Shown: one piece after another, positions 1 to 5,296 of the stretch
Layout: each line of letters starts with the position of its first letter
How positions within the stretch are numbered: the first letter of the stretch is position 1
Source: Afipia sp.
GTDB taxonomy: Bacteria; Pseudomonadota; Alphaproteobacteria; Rhizobiales; Xanthobacteraceae
Direction of reading: 5' to 3'
Length of the DNA stretch: 7,424 nt
Assembly: GCA_026400415.1 (NCBI GenBank)
Contig: JAPLPA010000261.1
Span: 10,921-18,344 of the forward strand
Program-made: the position numbers and the translations under genes
Notes under the pieces: model-generated
Seen by the model: the letters and a program-made list of their open reading frames with translations, nothing else
Databases searched by the model: none
What the model was told of the DNA's origin: nothing

Positions 1-917
1 ATGATCTCGCCGGGGCGGCGATAAGTAAAGTCAGTCGAGAAAATTGAAGGGCGCTCGGACGGCTGCGATGCGATATTCGTCCGCGTTTTCGCTGGCGAGC
101 CGCCCGCAATGCGCAAAGCCTTGATGAATCGTTCGGCGACGGCCGATGCCTCGCGACACGATAGTCTACGTGCGCGCGAACTGCTGTCGAGACACTGGAT
201 GGAGACAACATACGGGACGCCGAAGCGCGTGAAGGCATAACGAACATAACCCTCTCGGATCATCCGCCGCAAATCCGGATAGTCGGAGGTTAGCGATTTC
301 ACAGCTTCGCCTTTGCCGGCATGCGGATCGGTAATGTCGTAAACCAGCGTCGAGCCGGTAATCTGAACCTCGACCGGTCGCGTGTAGACGCGTGATGGCA
401 TGCCGTCGCCGGCACCGGGATCAAGCGCAAACAGCGCATCGTATCCACTGGGTCCCACGTCGAACATGCTCACGGGCCGAAAGGCGGCTTGGTAGCGTGA
501 AATCGTGAGACTGCTCGGCGCGCCGCTATTGCGTTCAGCGACAAGCATTGCGCCGTCGAAGGGAAGCAAGACGGGAACAGGACTTCGTTCGATGCCAGGA
601 AAGTTCGGCGATGCGATCGCGTTGATTTGGGCGAGTGCCGTGACGCGCATGGGGTCGGCATGGCGTGAACGACGGGCCGGCGCGAAGCTAAATCGGTCCA
701 CCGCAAGCGGCTGACTTTCAATCTCGGTCTTCAATTTGGCCGCAACTGCATTCCAGTCAGGCGCAATAAAAGAAATCGCCGGCGATTTGAATTCGTCGGC
801 TTTGGCGCTGCCATGAAGACTGGCGAGGAAAATGGCGAAAGCAATAAAGGCGCCCCGACACTTCGCTGAAGAGCCGCGTGGATAATTCTTGAAGATCCAT
901 TTGCCAGTCAGCGACAC
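1..917 (-). CDS. Exported protein of unknown function, C-terminal end beyond the left edge
   Basis: I do not recognise a family. Reading the minus strand from GTG 917 gives 305 codons with no stop before the window edge, so the gene is 3'-truncated here. Residues 1-40 look like a Sec signal peptide: a basic n-region (K6, K10, R14, K19, R21), a hydrophobic stretch GAFIAFAIFLASL (22-34) and a likely cleavage site after SAKA (37-40). The mature part is mixed alpha/beta in character, with no transmembrane segment or catalytic motif that I can name. C242 and C254 could form a periplasmic disulfide. The segment around them (FGVPYVVSIQCLD, then a helix-like AEAVAERF-type stretch) looks folded. It begins 19 bases after the efp stop on the same strand, which suggests co-transcription. 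The start is uncertain: GTG 920, GTG 917 and CTG 911 are possible. I chose 917 because GGGG lies 5 bases upstream. That the frame is a gene is fairly secure, from its length, signal peptide and codon pattern; the function is unknown. Confidence 0.75.
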   Translation of the reverse strand, partial: MSLTGKWIFKNYPRGSSAKCRGAFIAFAIFLASLHGSAKADEFKSPAISFIAPDWNAVAAKLKTEIESQPLAVDRFSFAPARRSRHADPMRVTALAQINAIASPNFPGIERSPVPVLLPFDGAMLVAERNSGAPSSLTISRYQAAFRPVSMFDVGPSGYDALFALDPGAGDGMPSRVYTRPVEVQITGSTLVYDITDPHAGKGEAVKSLTSDYPDLRRMIREGYVRYAFTRFGVPYVVSIQCLDSSSRARRLSCREASAVAERFIKALRIAGGSPAKTRTNIASQPSERPSIFSTDFTYRRPGEI

Positions 918-936
918 CACAGCCCCAGCGATTGTG

Positions 937-1503
937 TCAGTCCTTGGCGCGCTCGACGTAAGATCCGTCTTCGGTCATGACGACGATGCGGGTGCCAGCG
1001 CCGATATGCGGAGGGACCAGCGTGCGAACGCCGTTGGCCAAAATTGCCGGCTTGTACGATGACGATGCCGTCTGTCCCTTGGTGACCGGCTCGGTTTCCA
1101 TCACCTCAAGCGTCGTGCGTTGCGGCAGCACAATCGCCACTGCGGCGTTTTCGTAAATCGAGAGTTTGACCTTCATGTTTTCTTGCAGATAGGGGGCCTG
1201 CGTGCCTACGACATCTTTGGCAACCATGAGCTGCTCGAAATTTTCGTTGTTCATGAAGTGGAAGCCGTCGCCATCCTCATACAAATAATTGAAATCGCGG
1301 TCCTCGACGAAGGCGCGTTCGACCTGATCGGTGGTTTTGTAACGCTCGGAGACCTTTACGCCGTCACTGATCCGGCGCATTTCAATCTGGCTGACAGGAG
1401 TTCCTTTGCCGGGGTGGATGTTCTCCGCAGTCAGAACGACATATAGCTTCCCGTCCTGCTCGATGATGGCACCCTTGCGAATTGAACTTGCGATGACTTT
1501 CAC
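937..1503 (-). CDS. efp: Translation elongation factor P (EF-P)
   Basis: EF-P binds between the ribosomal P and E sites and stimulates peptide bond formation at consecutive prolines. The 188-residue product matches the usual family length. Domain I (about 1-64) carries the loop HPGKG with Lys33, the position equivalent to E. coli Lys34 that EpmA/EpmB modify. Domain II (about 65-127) and domain III (about 128-188) follow, with the conserved C-terminal stretches TASSSYKP (145-152) and TEDGSYVERAKD at the end. I place the start at GTG 1503: this gives the family's N-terminus (KVIASSIRKG) and has GGGA 9 bases upstream. An in-frame TTG at 1518 would add five residues, but its only purine-rich upstream stretch is almost adjacent. 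The gene is divergent from epmA and is followed by the exported-protein gene. The identification is secure; the start is inferred. Confidence 0.97.
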   Translation of the reverse strand: MKVIASSIRKGAIIEQDGKLYVVLTAENIHPGKGTPVSQIEMRRISDGVKVSERYKTTDQVERAFVEDRDFNYLYEDGDGFHFMNNENFEQLMVAKDVVGTQAPYLQENMKVKLSIYENAAVAIVLPQRTTLEVMETEPVTKGQTASSSYKPAILANGVRTLVPPHIGAGTRIVVMTEDGSYVERAKD

Positions 1504-1512
1504 GGATTCATG

Positions 1513-1516
1513 TCCC
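1513..1516 (-). promoter_or_regulatory. Ribosome binding site supporting the efp GTG start
   Basis: GGGA on the minus strand lies 9 bases before GTG 1503. It decides in favour of that start over the in-frame TTG at 1518, because the element itself lies inside the extended reading. It is a modest Shine-Dalgarno match. Confidence 0.5.
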
Positions 1517-1533
1517 AATCTTCAGAACCGGAT

Positions 1534-1552
1534 GCGCGCCGGCAGGGCGCGC
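1534..1552. repeat. GC-rich inverted repeat in the efp-epmA intergenic region
   Basis: GCGCGCC and GGCGCGC are perfect 7-base complementary arms around a 5-base loop. The element lies about 31-49 bases upstream of the efp GTG and 75-93 bases upstream of the preferred epmA start. In RNA it would form a stable hairpin in the efp leader; in DNA it could be an operator serving both divergent units. It lacks a T-run on either strand, so it is not a typical intrinsic terminator. In GC-rich DNA such a repeat can also arise by chance. Confidence 0.4.
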
Positions 1553-1568
1553 TCCGAGGTTGACGTTT

Positions 1569-1597
1569 AACATACTGATTTGCCGCGCAGATGCCAG
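1569..1597 (-). promoter_or_regulatory. Weak candidate sigma-70-type promoter for efp
   Basis: On the minus strand CTGGCA (plus positions 1592-1597) and TATGTT (1569-1574) are separated by 17 bases. Each matches four of six bases of the TTGACA/TATAAT consensus. The inferred transcript would start near 1562 and carry a leader of about 58 bases that includes the GC-rich hairpin. The match is marginal and is only a candidate. Confidence 0.25.
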
Positions 1598-1626
1598 CGT
1601 TTTGCACTCATTTTGGCCCGCCTAAC

Positions 1627-2679
1627 ATGATTGCCGAGCCCCCGTTGTCGCGCTGGTGGACCCCCGAACGGCATCGTGACCGCAGGCCGTTTTTGCATGC
1701 GCGTAACGCAATCGTTCGGGCTCTTCGTGGCTGGTTCGAGGAGCAGGGATTCACAGAGGTTGAAACCGGCATCCTGCAGGTATCGCCCGGGAATGAAACT
1801 CATTTGCATGCGCCGGCGACCGATCTGACCCAACCGGATGGCGAGAAATCGCTTCGATACTTGCGCACGTCCCCCGAATTTGCCTGCAAGAAATTGCTGA
1901 CTGCCGGCGAGCAGAAAATTGTGGAATTCGCACGCGTGTTTCGCGACCGCGAGCATGGCGCGCTTCATCTGACTGAATTTACGATGTTGGAATGGTATCG
2001 CGCCAACACGACCTACGAGGCTGTGATGACTGACTGCGTCGCTATTATAGCGAAAGCCGCGCAAGCGACCGGGATAGAGAAATTTTCATTCCATGGCAAA
2101 ACGACCGACCCATTTGCGAAGCCGGAAATGCTCACCGTCGCTGGCGCTTTCAAACGCTTCGCCGGTGTCGACTTGCTCGACACTTTGACATTTGAAAAAT
2201 CCAACCGCGACGCATTGGCAACGGCCGCTGCAAAACTCGTTCGTGTTGCGTCGGACGATACGTGGTCCGATATATTCAGCAAGATATTGGTCGAACACAT
2301 CGAGCCGCATCTCGGGCAGGGACGGCTGACAATCCTGTACGAATATCCTCTCCCTGAAGCGGCGCTGGCCCGCGTCAAGGATGGCGATCCGCGCGTTGCG
2401 GAACGCTTTGAAATCTATGCCTGCGGGGTCGAGCTTGCGAATGGGTTCGGTGAACTGACCGATGCGAACGAACAGCGGCGAAGGTTCACGGCGGCGATGG
2501 ACGAAAAACAGCACCGTTATGGCGAACGCTATCCGCTTGACGAAGATTTTCTCAACGCGATGGCGCTGATGCCGCCTGCCTGCGGCGTTGCTCTCGGACT
2601 GGATCGTCTGGTGATGCTGACGAGCGGCGCGACGCGCGTTGATCAAGTGGTGTGGGCGCCGGCGGCGGGTGAACCATGA
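1627..2679 (+). CDS. epmA: EF-P--(R)-beta-lysine ligase EpmA (GenX/PoxA, LysRS paralogue)
   Basis: EpmA activates (R)-beta-lysine with ATP and transfers it to the conserved lysine of EF-P. The product resembles the catalytic core of class II lysyl-tRNA synthetase without the N-terminal anticodon-binding domain, as expected for this family; 350 residues is slightly longer than the 325 of E. coli EpmA. Visible class II features are the TSPEF segment (81-85), motif 2 with FRDRE followed by EFTMLEWYR (105-125), ELANGFGELTDA (269-280) and motif 3 GLDRLVML (324-331). Ala322 in GVALGLDR corresponds to E. coli Ala298, the residue that replaces the LysRS glycine and helps select beta-lysine. An in-frame ATG at 1591 would add 12 residues. 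I prefer 1627 because the family N-terminus begins close to the RWWTPERHRDRRPFL segment; neither start has a strong ribosome binding site. The gene overlaps epmB by ATGA. Confidence 0.96.
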   Translation: MIAEPPLSRWWTPERHRDRRPFLHARNAIVRALRGWFEEQGFTEVETGILQVSPGNETHLHAPATDLTQPDGEKSLRYLRTSPEFACKKLLTAGEQKIVEFARVFRDREHGALHLTEFTMLEWYRANTTYEAVMTDCVAIIAKAAQATGIEKFSFHGKTTDPFAKPEMLTVAGAFKRFAGVDLLDTLTFEKSNRDALATAAAKLVRVASDDTWSDIFSKILVEHIEPHLGQGRLTILYEYPLPEAALARVKDGDPRVAERFEIYACGVELANGFGELTDANEQRRRFTAAMDEKQHRYGERYPLDEDFLNAMALMPPACGVALGLDRLVMLTSGATRVDQVVWAPAAGEP

Positions 2680-3761
2680 GCCACGTCCGTAACATCACAT
2701 TGCGCTCGATCAATGATCTGGCCGCGCACGATCTGGTGGATGTGCACGAATTGCCCGAACTGAAAAAGGTTGCCGCACGATACGCTGTTGCCATCACACC
2801 GCACGTTGCCGTACTTATCGATCCGTCGGATCGGGACGATCCGATCGCGCGCCAGTATGTGCCGAGCGCATCCGAACTTGTGACGTTGCCGCAGGAAAGC
2901 GCCGATCCTATCGGCGATGCCGCACACTCACCCGTCAAGGGCATCGTCCACCGTTATCCGGATCGCGTGTTGTTCAAGTTGGTTCACGTCTGCGCCGTGT
3001 ATTGCAGGTTTTGCTTTCGCCGAGAGATGGTCGGCCCCGGCAAGGACTCGGCGATGTCGGTCGAGGCCTATGCAACAGCGTTGGACTACATTCGCGCGCA
3101 TCACGAGATTTGGGAAGTCATTCTCACTGGCGGCGACCCACTGATGTTATCGGCACGAAGGCTGCGTGAGATTATGGCCGATCTTGCAGCCATAGAGCAC
3201 GTCAAGATCATCCGCATTCATTCCCGCGTGCCGGTAGCGGACCCTGATCGCGTTACGGACGATGTGGTCTCGGCGTTAAGGGTCGCGGGGGCGACCACAT
3301 GGTTCGCGTTGCATGCCAATCATCCGCGCGAATTGTCTGCCAATGCGCGATCGGCATGCGCCCGCTTGATCGACGCCGGAATTCCGATGGTCAGCCAGTC
3401 GGTGTTGCTGCGCGGCGTCAATGACGATGCCGCGACTCTCGAGGCATTGATGCGCGGATTCGTCGAATGCCGCATCAAGCCTTATTATCTCCATCATGGC
3501 GATCTAGCGCCCGGCACCGCGCATCTGCGAACGACATTGGATGAGGGTCAGAAACTGATGCGGGTGTTGCGCGGGCGGATATCTGGATTGTGCCAGCCGG
3601 ATTATGTCCTCGATATTCCGGGTGGGCACGGCAAGACACCGGTCGGACCTCAGTATTTCTCACACGAGCGTGAATCGCATGACCAGGCACGCTTTCGTAT
3701 TATCGATTACTGCGGTGACGTTCACCTTTATCCGCCGGTTGAGGCCGATACAAATTCATGA
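2676..3761 (+). CDS. epmB: EF-P lysine 2,3-aminomutase EpmB (radical SAM, PLP)
   Basis: EpmB converts (S)-alpha-lysine to (R)-beta-lysine, the substrate EpmA loads onto EF-P. The 361-residue product has the radical SAM cluster motif CxxxCxxC at C106, C110 and C113 (CAVYCRFC), the SAM-binding GGDPL at 152-156, and near the C-terminus PGGHGKTPVGPQYF, in which Lys320 is the expected PLP Schiff-base lysine of the KamA family. E. coli EpmB is 342 residues, so the length is close; the longer Clostridium-type KamA enzymes have an extra C-terminal region that is lacking here. The start ATG overlaps the epmA stop (ATGA), and the stop overlaps the next gene in the same way, which indicates translational coupling along the unit. 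Placement directly after epmA and beside efp supports the EF-P role over lysine catabolism. Confidence 0.96.
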   Translation: MSHVRNITLRSINDLAAHDLVDVHELPELKKVAARYAVAITPHVAVLIDPSDRDDPIARQYVPSASELVTLPQESADPIGDAAHSPVKGIVHRYPDRVLFKLVHVCAVYCRFCFRREMVGPGKDSAMSVEAYATALDYIRAHHEIWEVILTGGDPLMLSARRLREIMADLAAIEHVKIIRIHSRVPVADPDRVTDDVVSALRVAGATTWFALHANHPRELSANARSACARLIDAGIPMVSQSVLLRGVNDDAATLEALMRGFVECRIKPYYLHHGDLAPGTAHLRTTLDEGQKLMRVLRGRISGLCQPDYVLDIPGGHGKTPVGPQYFSHERESHDQARFRIIDYCGDVHLYPPVEADTNS

Positions 3762-3955
3762 CCGAAACAGAACCGCCGGAAAAAGAAGGCAGCCGCGCGA
3801 CCGAAAACGCTGTGATGCTAGGCTTTTTTATAGTGCTGGTAGCCGCAGGCGTCTGGCTGCTGGGTTCGATGGCCGACATTCGCAAGGCTCAGGATTGTGC
3901 GGCGCAGGGCAGGCGCAATTGCGGGACGATGGAAATCCCGTCACCATCGCGCTAG
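3758..3955 (+). CDS. Small single-span membrane protein coupled to epmB
   Basis: I do not recognise a named family. The 65-residue product has an acidic, polar N-terminus (TETEPPEKEG), one hydrophobic span at about 19-38 (VMLGFFIVLVAAGVWLLGSM) and a basic, polar C-terminal part ADIRKAQDCAAQGRRNCG with C47 and C55. Charge placement (acidic N-terminus, basic residues after the span) points to the C-terminal side in the cytoplasm by the positive-inside rule, but this is weak for so short a protein. Its ATG overlaps the epmB stop as ATGA, so it is probably translated from the epmAB message. That makes it a plausible real gene and a possible partner of the EF-P modification unit. It could equally be an unrelated small membrane protein that happens to ride on the operon. 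Confidence 0.72.
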   Translation: MTETEPPEKEGSRATENAVMLGFFIVLVAAGVWLLGSMADIRKAQDCAAQGRRNCGTMEIPSPSR

Positions 3956-3983
3956 AGTTGGCGCTGAAGTGTCGATTCAAATC

Positions 3984-3987
3984 GGAG
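3984..3987 (+). promoter_or_regulatory. Strong ribosome binding site for the small exported protein
   Basis: GGAG lies 7 bases before ATG 3995. This is one of the clearest ribosome binding sites in the window, and it supports the downstream 84-codon frame over the overlapping frames. Confidence 0.65.
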
Positions 3988-3994
3988 ACGCGAT

Positions 3995-4249
3995 ATGCGA
4001 AATTTGATCGCAAATACATTCGCTTTCTCACTTGTCGCAGCGGCGTCGGCGTTTGCGCAGAGTTCTGGTTCCAGTCCCGCAGCAAAGTCTTCGACGACAT
4101 CAGCATCGTCAAGAACAGCCGGAGCAGCTCCCGTTGGTCATCGCCAGCCGACAGCGGCTGACGTTGGCAGCGAGAAGAGCGCAGCGGATTTATCTGCGGA
4201 AGACAGGGCGCTTGACCGCAAGATCAAAGGTATTTGCCGGGGCTGTTGA
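3995..4249 (+). CDS. Small exported protein with C-terminal CxxC
   Basis: I do not recognise a named family. The 84-residue product starts with a typical Sec signal peptide: basic MRN, a hydrophobic core FAFSLVAAASAFA, and likely cleavage after AFA (21). A Ser/Ala/Thr-rich, probably disordered linker follows (about 22-48). The C-terminal third (SAEDRALDRKIKGICRGC) is charged and helix-like, and ends exactly on C81 and C84 in a CRGC motif. The terminal CxxC could form a disulfide, bind a metal, or be modified in the periplasm; no reaction is assigned. The start is supported by GGAG 7 bases upstream. It lies 39 bases after the small membrane protein gene, so it may be transcribed with epmAB or from its own promoter. 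Its stop is 7 bases from the end of the converging hdeD-like gene. Confidence 0.72.
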   Translation: MRNLIANTFAFSLVAAASAFAQSSGSSPAAKSSTTSASSRTAGAAPVGHRQPTAADVGSEKSAADLSAEDRALDRKIKGICRGC

Positions 4250-4256
4250 TCGCGCG

Positions 4257-4829
4257 TCAGCCTTTGCGGGCGGCGAGTGCCATTCCGATGAGCGATGTGC
4301 CACCGAACACCAGATTGATACCGACAAGCAATCCTATAGCCCACGCTGCCGACCCCGGCAGGCCCGTCACAATCGCAGCTGCCACCACCAGATCGAGAAT
4401 GCCCGACGCCAGCAGCCAACCCCATCGGCCCGATAGTTCTTTTCGATGTTCGAGCGCATACATGATGGTCGCGACACCTTCGGCGATGAAATAGGCTCCG
4501 ACAACAATCGTCAAAGTCAGCGTGCCGGCGATGGGCTGCACGAGCAGGATGAGCCCCGCTGCGATTGCAAGCAGTGCCGAGATCAGCGACCACCAGAAGC
4601 CCGGCATCCCACGCGTCGAGAAAGTCAGATACAGCCCGACAACGCCGCTGATGAGGAACATCCATCCCAGAAAAATAGCGACGGCGATCCCGGCCAGTTG
4701 CGGAATGGCAATTGCGGCCATGCCCAAGACGACGAGGACGATGCCTTCGATCAGGAAAGCCTTCCAATTGGCTTTCACCGAATCCTGCATGCGCGACTGG
4801 AGGCGCGCTATATCGTGAGGCATTGTCAT
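4257..4829 (-). CDS. HdeD/DUF308 family inner-membrane protein
   Basis: The 190-residue product is almost entirely hydrophobic, with six predicted membrane spans in three helical pairs: about 24-43, 46-70, 78-98, 103-125, 135-156 and 162-186. The Gly-rich repeated pattern (EGIVLVVLGMAAI, LLAIAAGLILL, ASGILDLVVAAAI) is typical of HdeD-like DUF308 proteins. E. coli HdeD is linked to acid resistance, but the biochemical role of the family is not established, and I do not assign that role here. The start at ATG 4829 is chosen because GGAG lies 7 bases upstream. A longer in-frame ATG at 4859 would add ten residues and place the start upstream of that site. The N-terminal 20 residues are polar and cytoplasmic. 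It converges on the small exported protein gene. Confidence 0.9.
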   Translation of the reverse strand: MTMPHDIARLQSRMQDSVKANWKAFLIEGIVLVVLGMAAIAIPQLAGIAVAIFLGWMFLISGVVGLYLTFSTRGMPGFWWSLISALLAIAAGLILLVQPIAGTLTLTIVVGAYFIAEGVATIMYALEHRKELSGRWGWLLASGILDLVVAAAIVTGLPGSAAWAIGLLVGINLVFGGTSLIGMALAARKG

Positions 4830-4836
4830 GGGTATT

Positions 4837-4840
4837 CTCC
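4837..4840 (-). promoter_or_regulatory. Ribosome binding site deciding the HdeD-family start
   Basis: GGAG on the minus strand is separated by 7 bases from ATG 4829, an ideal spacing. It argues for that start over the in-frame ATG at 4859. Confidence 0.65.
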
Positions 4841-4866
4841 GAATGCTGTAAGGCTTCACAGACTTT

Positions 4867-4872
4867 AGTATA
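4867..4872 (-). promoter_or_regulatory. Candidate -10 element for the HdeD-family gene
   Basis: TATACT on the minus strand matches five of six bases of TATAAT and would give a leader of about 30 bases. The hexamer 17 bases upstream (GGAATT) does not resemble a sigma-70 -35. It begins like the GGAA of ECF-type promoters, but no matching -10 for that class is visible. The element lies in an 8-base palindrome, AGTATACT. Confidence 0.3.
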
Positions 4873-5115
4873 CTCGAGACTGACCTGTAATTCCGTTTGG
4901 GATCAACAGTGCAAGTTCTCTCACCATACGCAGAGGCTTGCTGCTGCAGGGAAACGCCATTATAGGTTTCGGCGCGCTGGTTGGACTCGTTGCGCGATTC
5001 CGGCCAGCCTTCCCAAAATCAAATTAAGTATATGATTTTGTGGTAGAAAATGAATTGCCTAAGGCGAAATGAGGCGACCTTCCGTGAGTTGCGGGAGACC
5101 CGTTTCCAGAGTTTC
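4873..5115. other. Intergenic stretch between the HdeD-family gene and tRNA-Glu
   Basis: I find no convincing protein gene here. The only structured element I can point to is the AT-rich inverted repeat at 5014-5040. A promoter for the tRNA must lie near 5060-5110 or further upstream, but no hexamer pair matches consensus well enough to call. Confidence 0.5.
5014..5040. repeat. AT-rich inverted repeat upstream of tRNA-Glu
   Basis: CAAAATCA and TGATTTTG are perfect 8-base complementary arms around an 11-base AT-rich loop. The stem is too AT-rich to be a good terminator hairpin. It could be a binding site, or chance in an AT-rich patch that stands out from the GC-rich surroundings. It ends 75 bases before the tRNA. 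Confidence 0.35.
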
Positions 5116-5190
5116 GCTCCCTTCGTCTATCGGTTAGGACGCCACCCTTTCACGGTGGAGAGAGCGGTTCGATTCCGCTAGGGAGCGCCA
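5116..5190 (+). tRNA. tRNA-Glu (anticodon TTC)
   Basis: The 75 bases fold into a full cloverleaf. The acceptor arms GCTCCCT and AGGGAGC are perfectly complementary, the discriminator is G and CCA is encoded (5188-5190). The D-arm region is GTCTATCGGTTAGGAC. The anticodon stem CCACC/GGTGG closes the loop CTTTCAC, with anticodon TTC at 5149-5151. The variable loop is four bases, and the T-arm is AGCGG TTCGATT CCGCT. It decodes GAA and GAG. It stands alone, with no other tRNA or rRNA gene beside it. No integrase gene or repeated copy of its 3' end is present in the window, so there is no sign that it serves as an integration site here. Confidence 0.98.
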
Positions 5191-5296
5191 AAATTTCAAA
5201 ACGGCGTTGAGATCGATAAGCTTTCGTTCGAGTTGTCGGACCGTTCGAACTTGAAATCGAAGTACAAAGCCGAAAATATTCAAGGGCCGTCGTTTG

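Noticed and set aside
470..721. Minus-strand 83-codon open frame inside the exported-protein gene
   Set aside because: It is out of frame with the 305-codon reading that has a signal peptide; its product is Arg/Ser-rich low-quality sequence typical of a shadow frame.
2086..2646. Minus-strand open frame of 186 codons opposite epmA
   Set aside because: It lies entirely antisense to epmA, whose catalytic motifs are intact, and its translation shows no recognisable domain. The same holds for the antisense frame at 1567-2064.
937..3955. Polyproline stretches suggesting EF-P feedback on its own operon
   Set aside because: Several genes carry a single Pro-Pro pair (EF-P VPPH, EpmA MPPA, EpmB YPPV, small membrane protein EPPE), but no Pro-Pro-Pro is present, and lone pairs are too common to mean much.
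4138..4767. Minus-strand open frame of 209 codons overlapping the HdeD-family gene
   Set aside because: It is on the same strand but in another register; it is rich in Arg and His with no membrane pattern, while the HdeD register gives six clean spans and an ideal ribosome binding site.
5116..5190. tRNA-Glu as an integration site for a mobile element
   Set aside because: No integrase, no duplicated tRNA 3' end and no change in gene character on either side within the window.
5191..5296. Intrinsic terminator between tRNA-Glu and the cyclase
   Set aside because: Several short inverted repeats occur (for example CTTGAA with TTCAAG), but none forms a GC-rich stem followed by a T-run on either strand.
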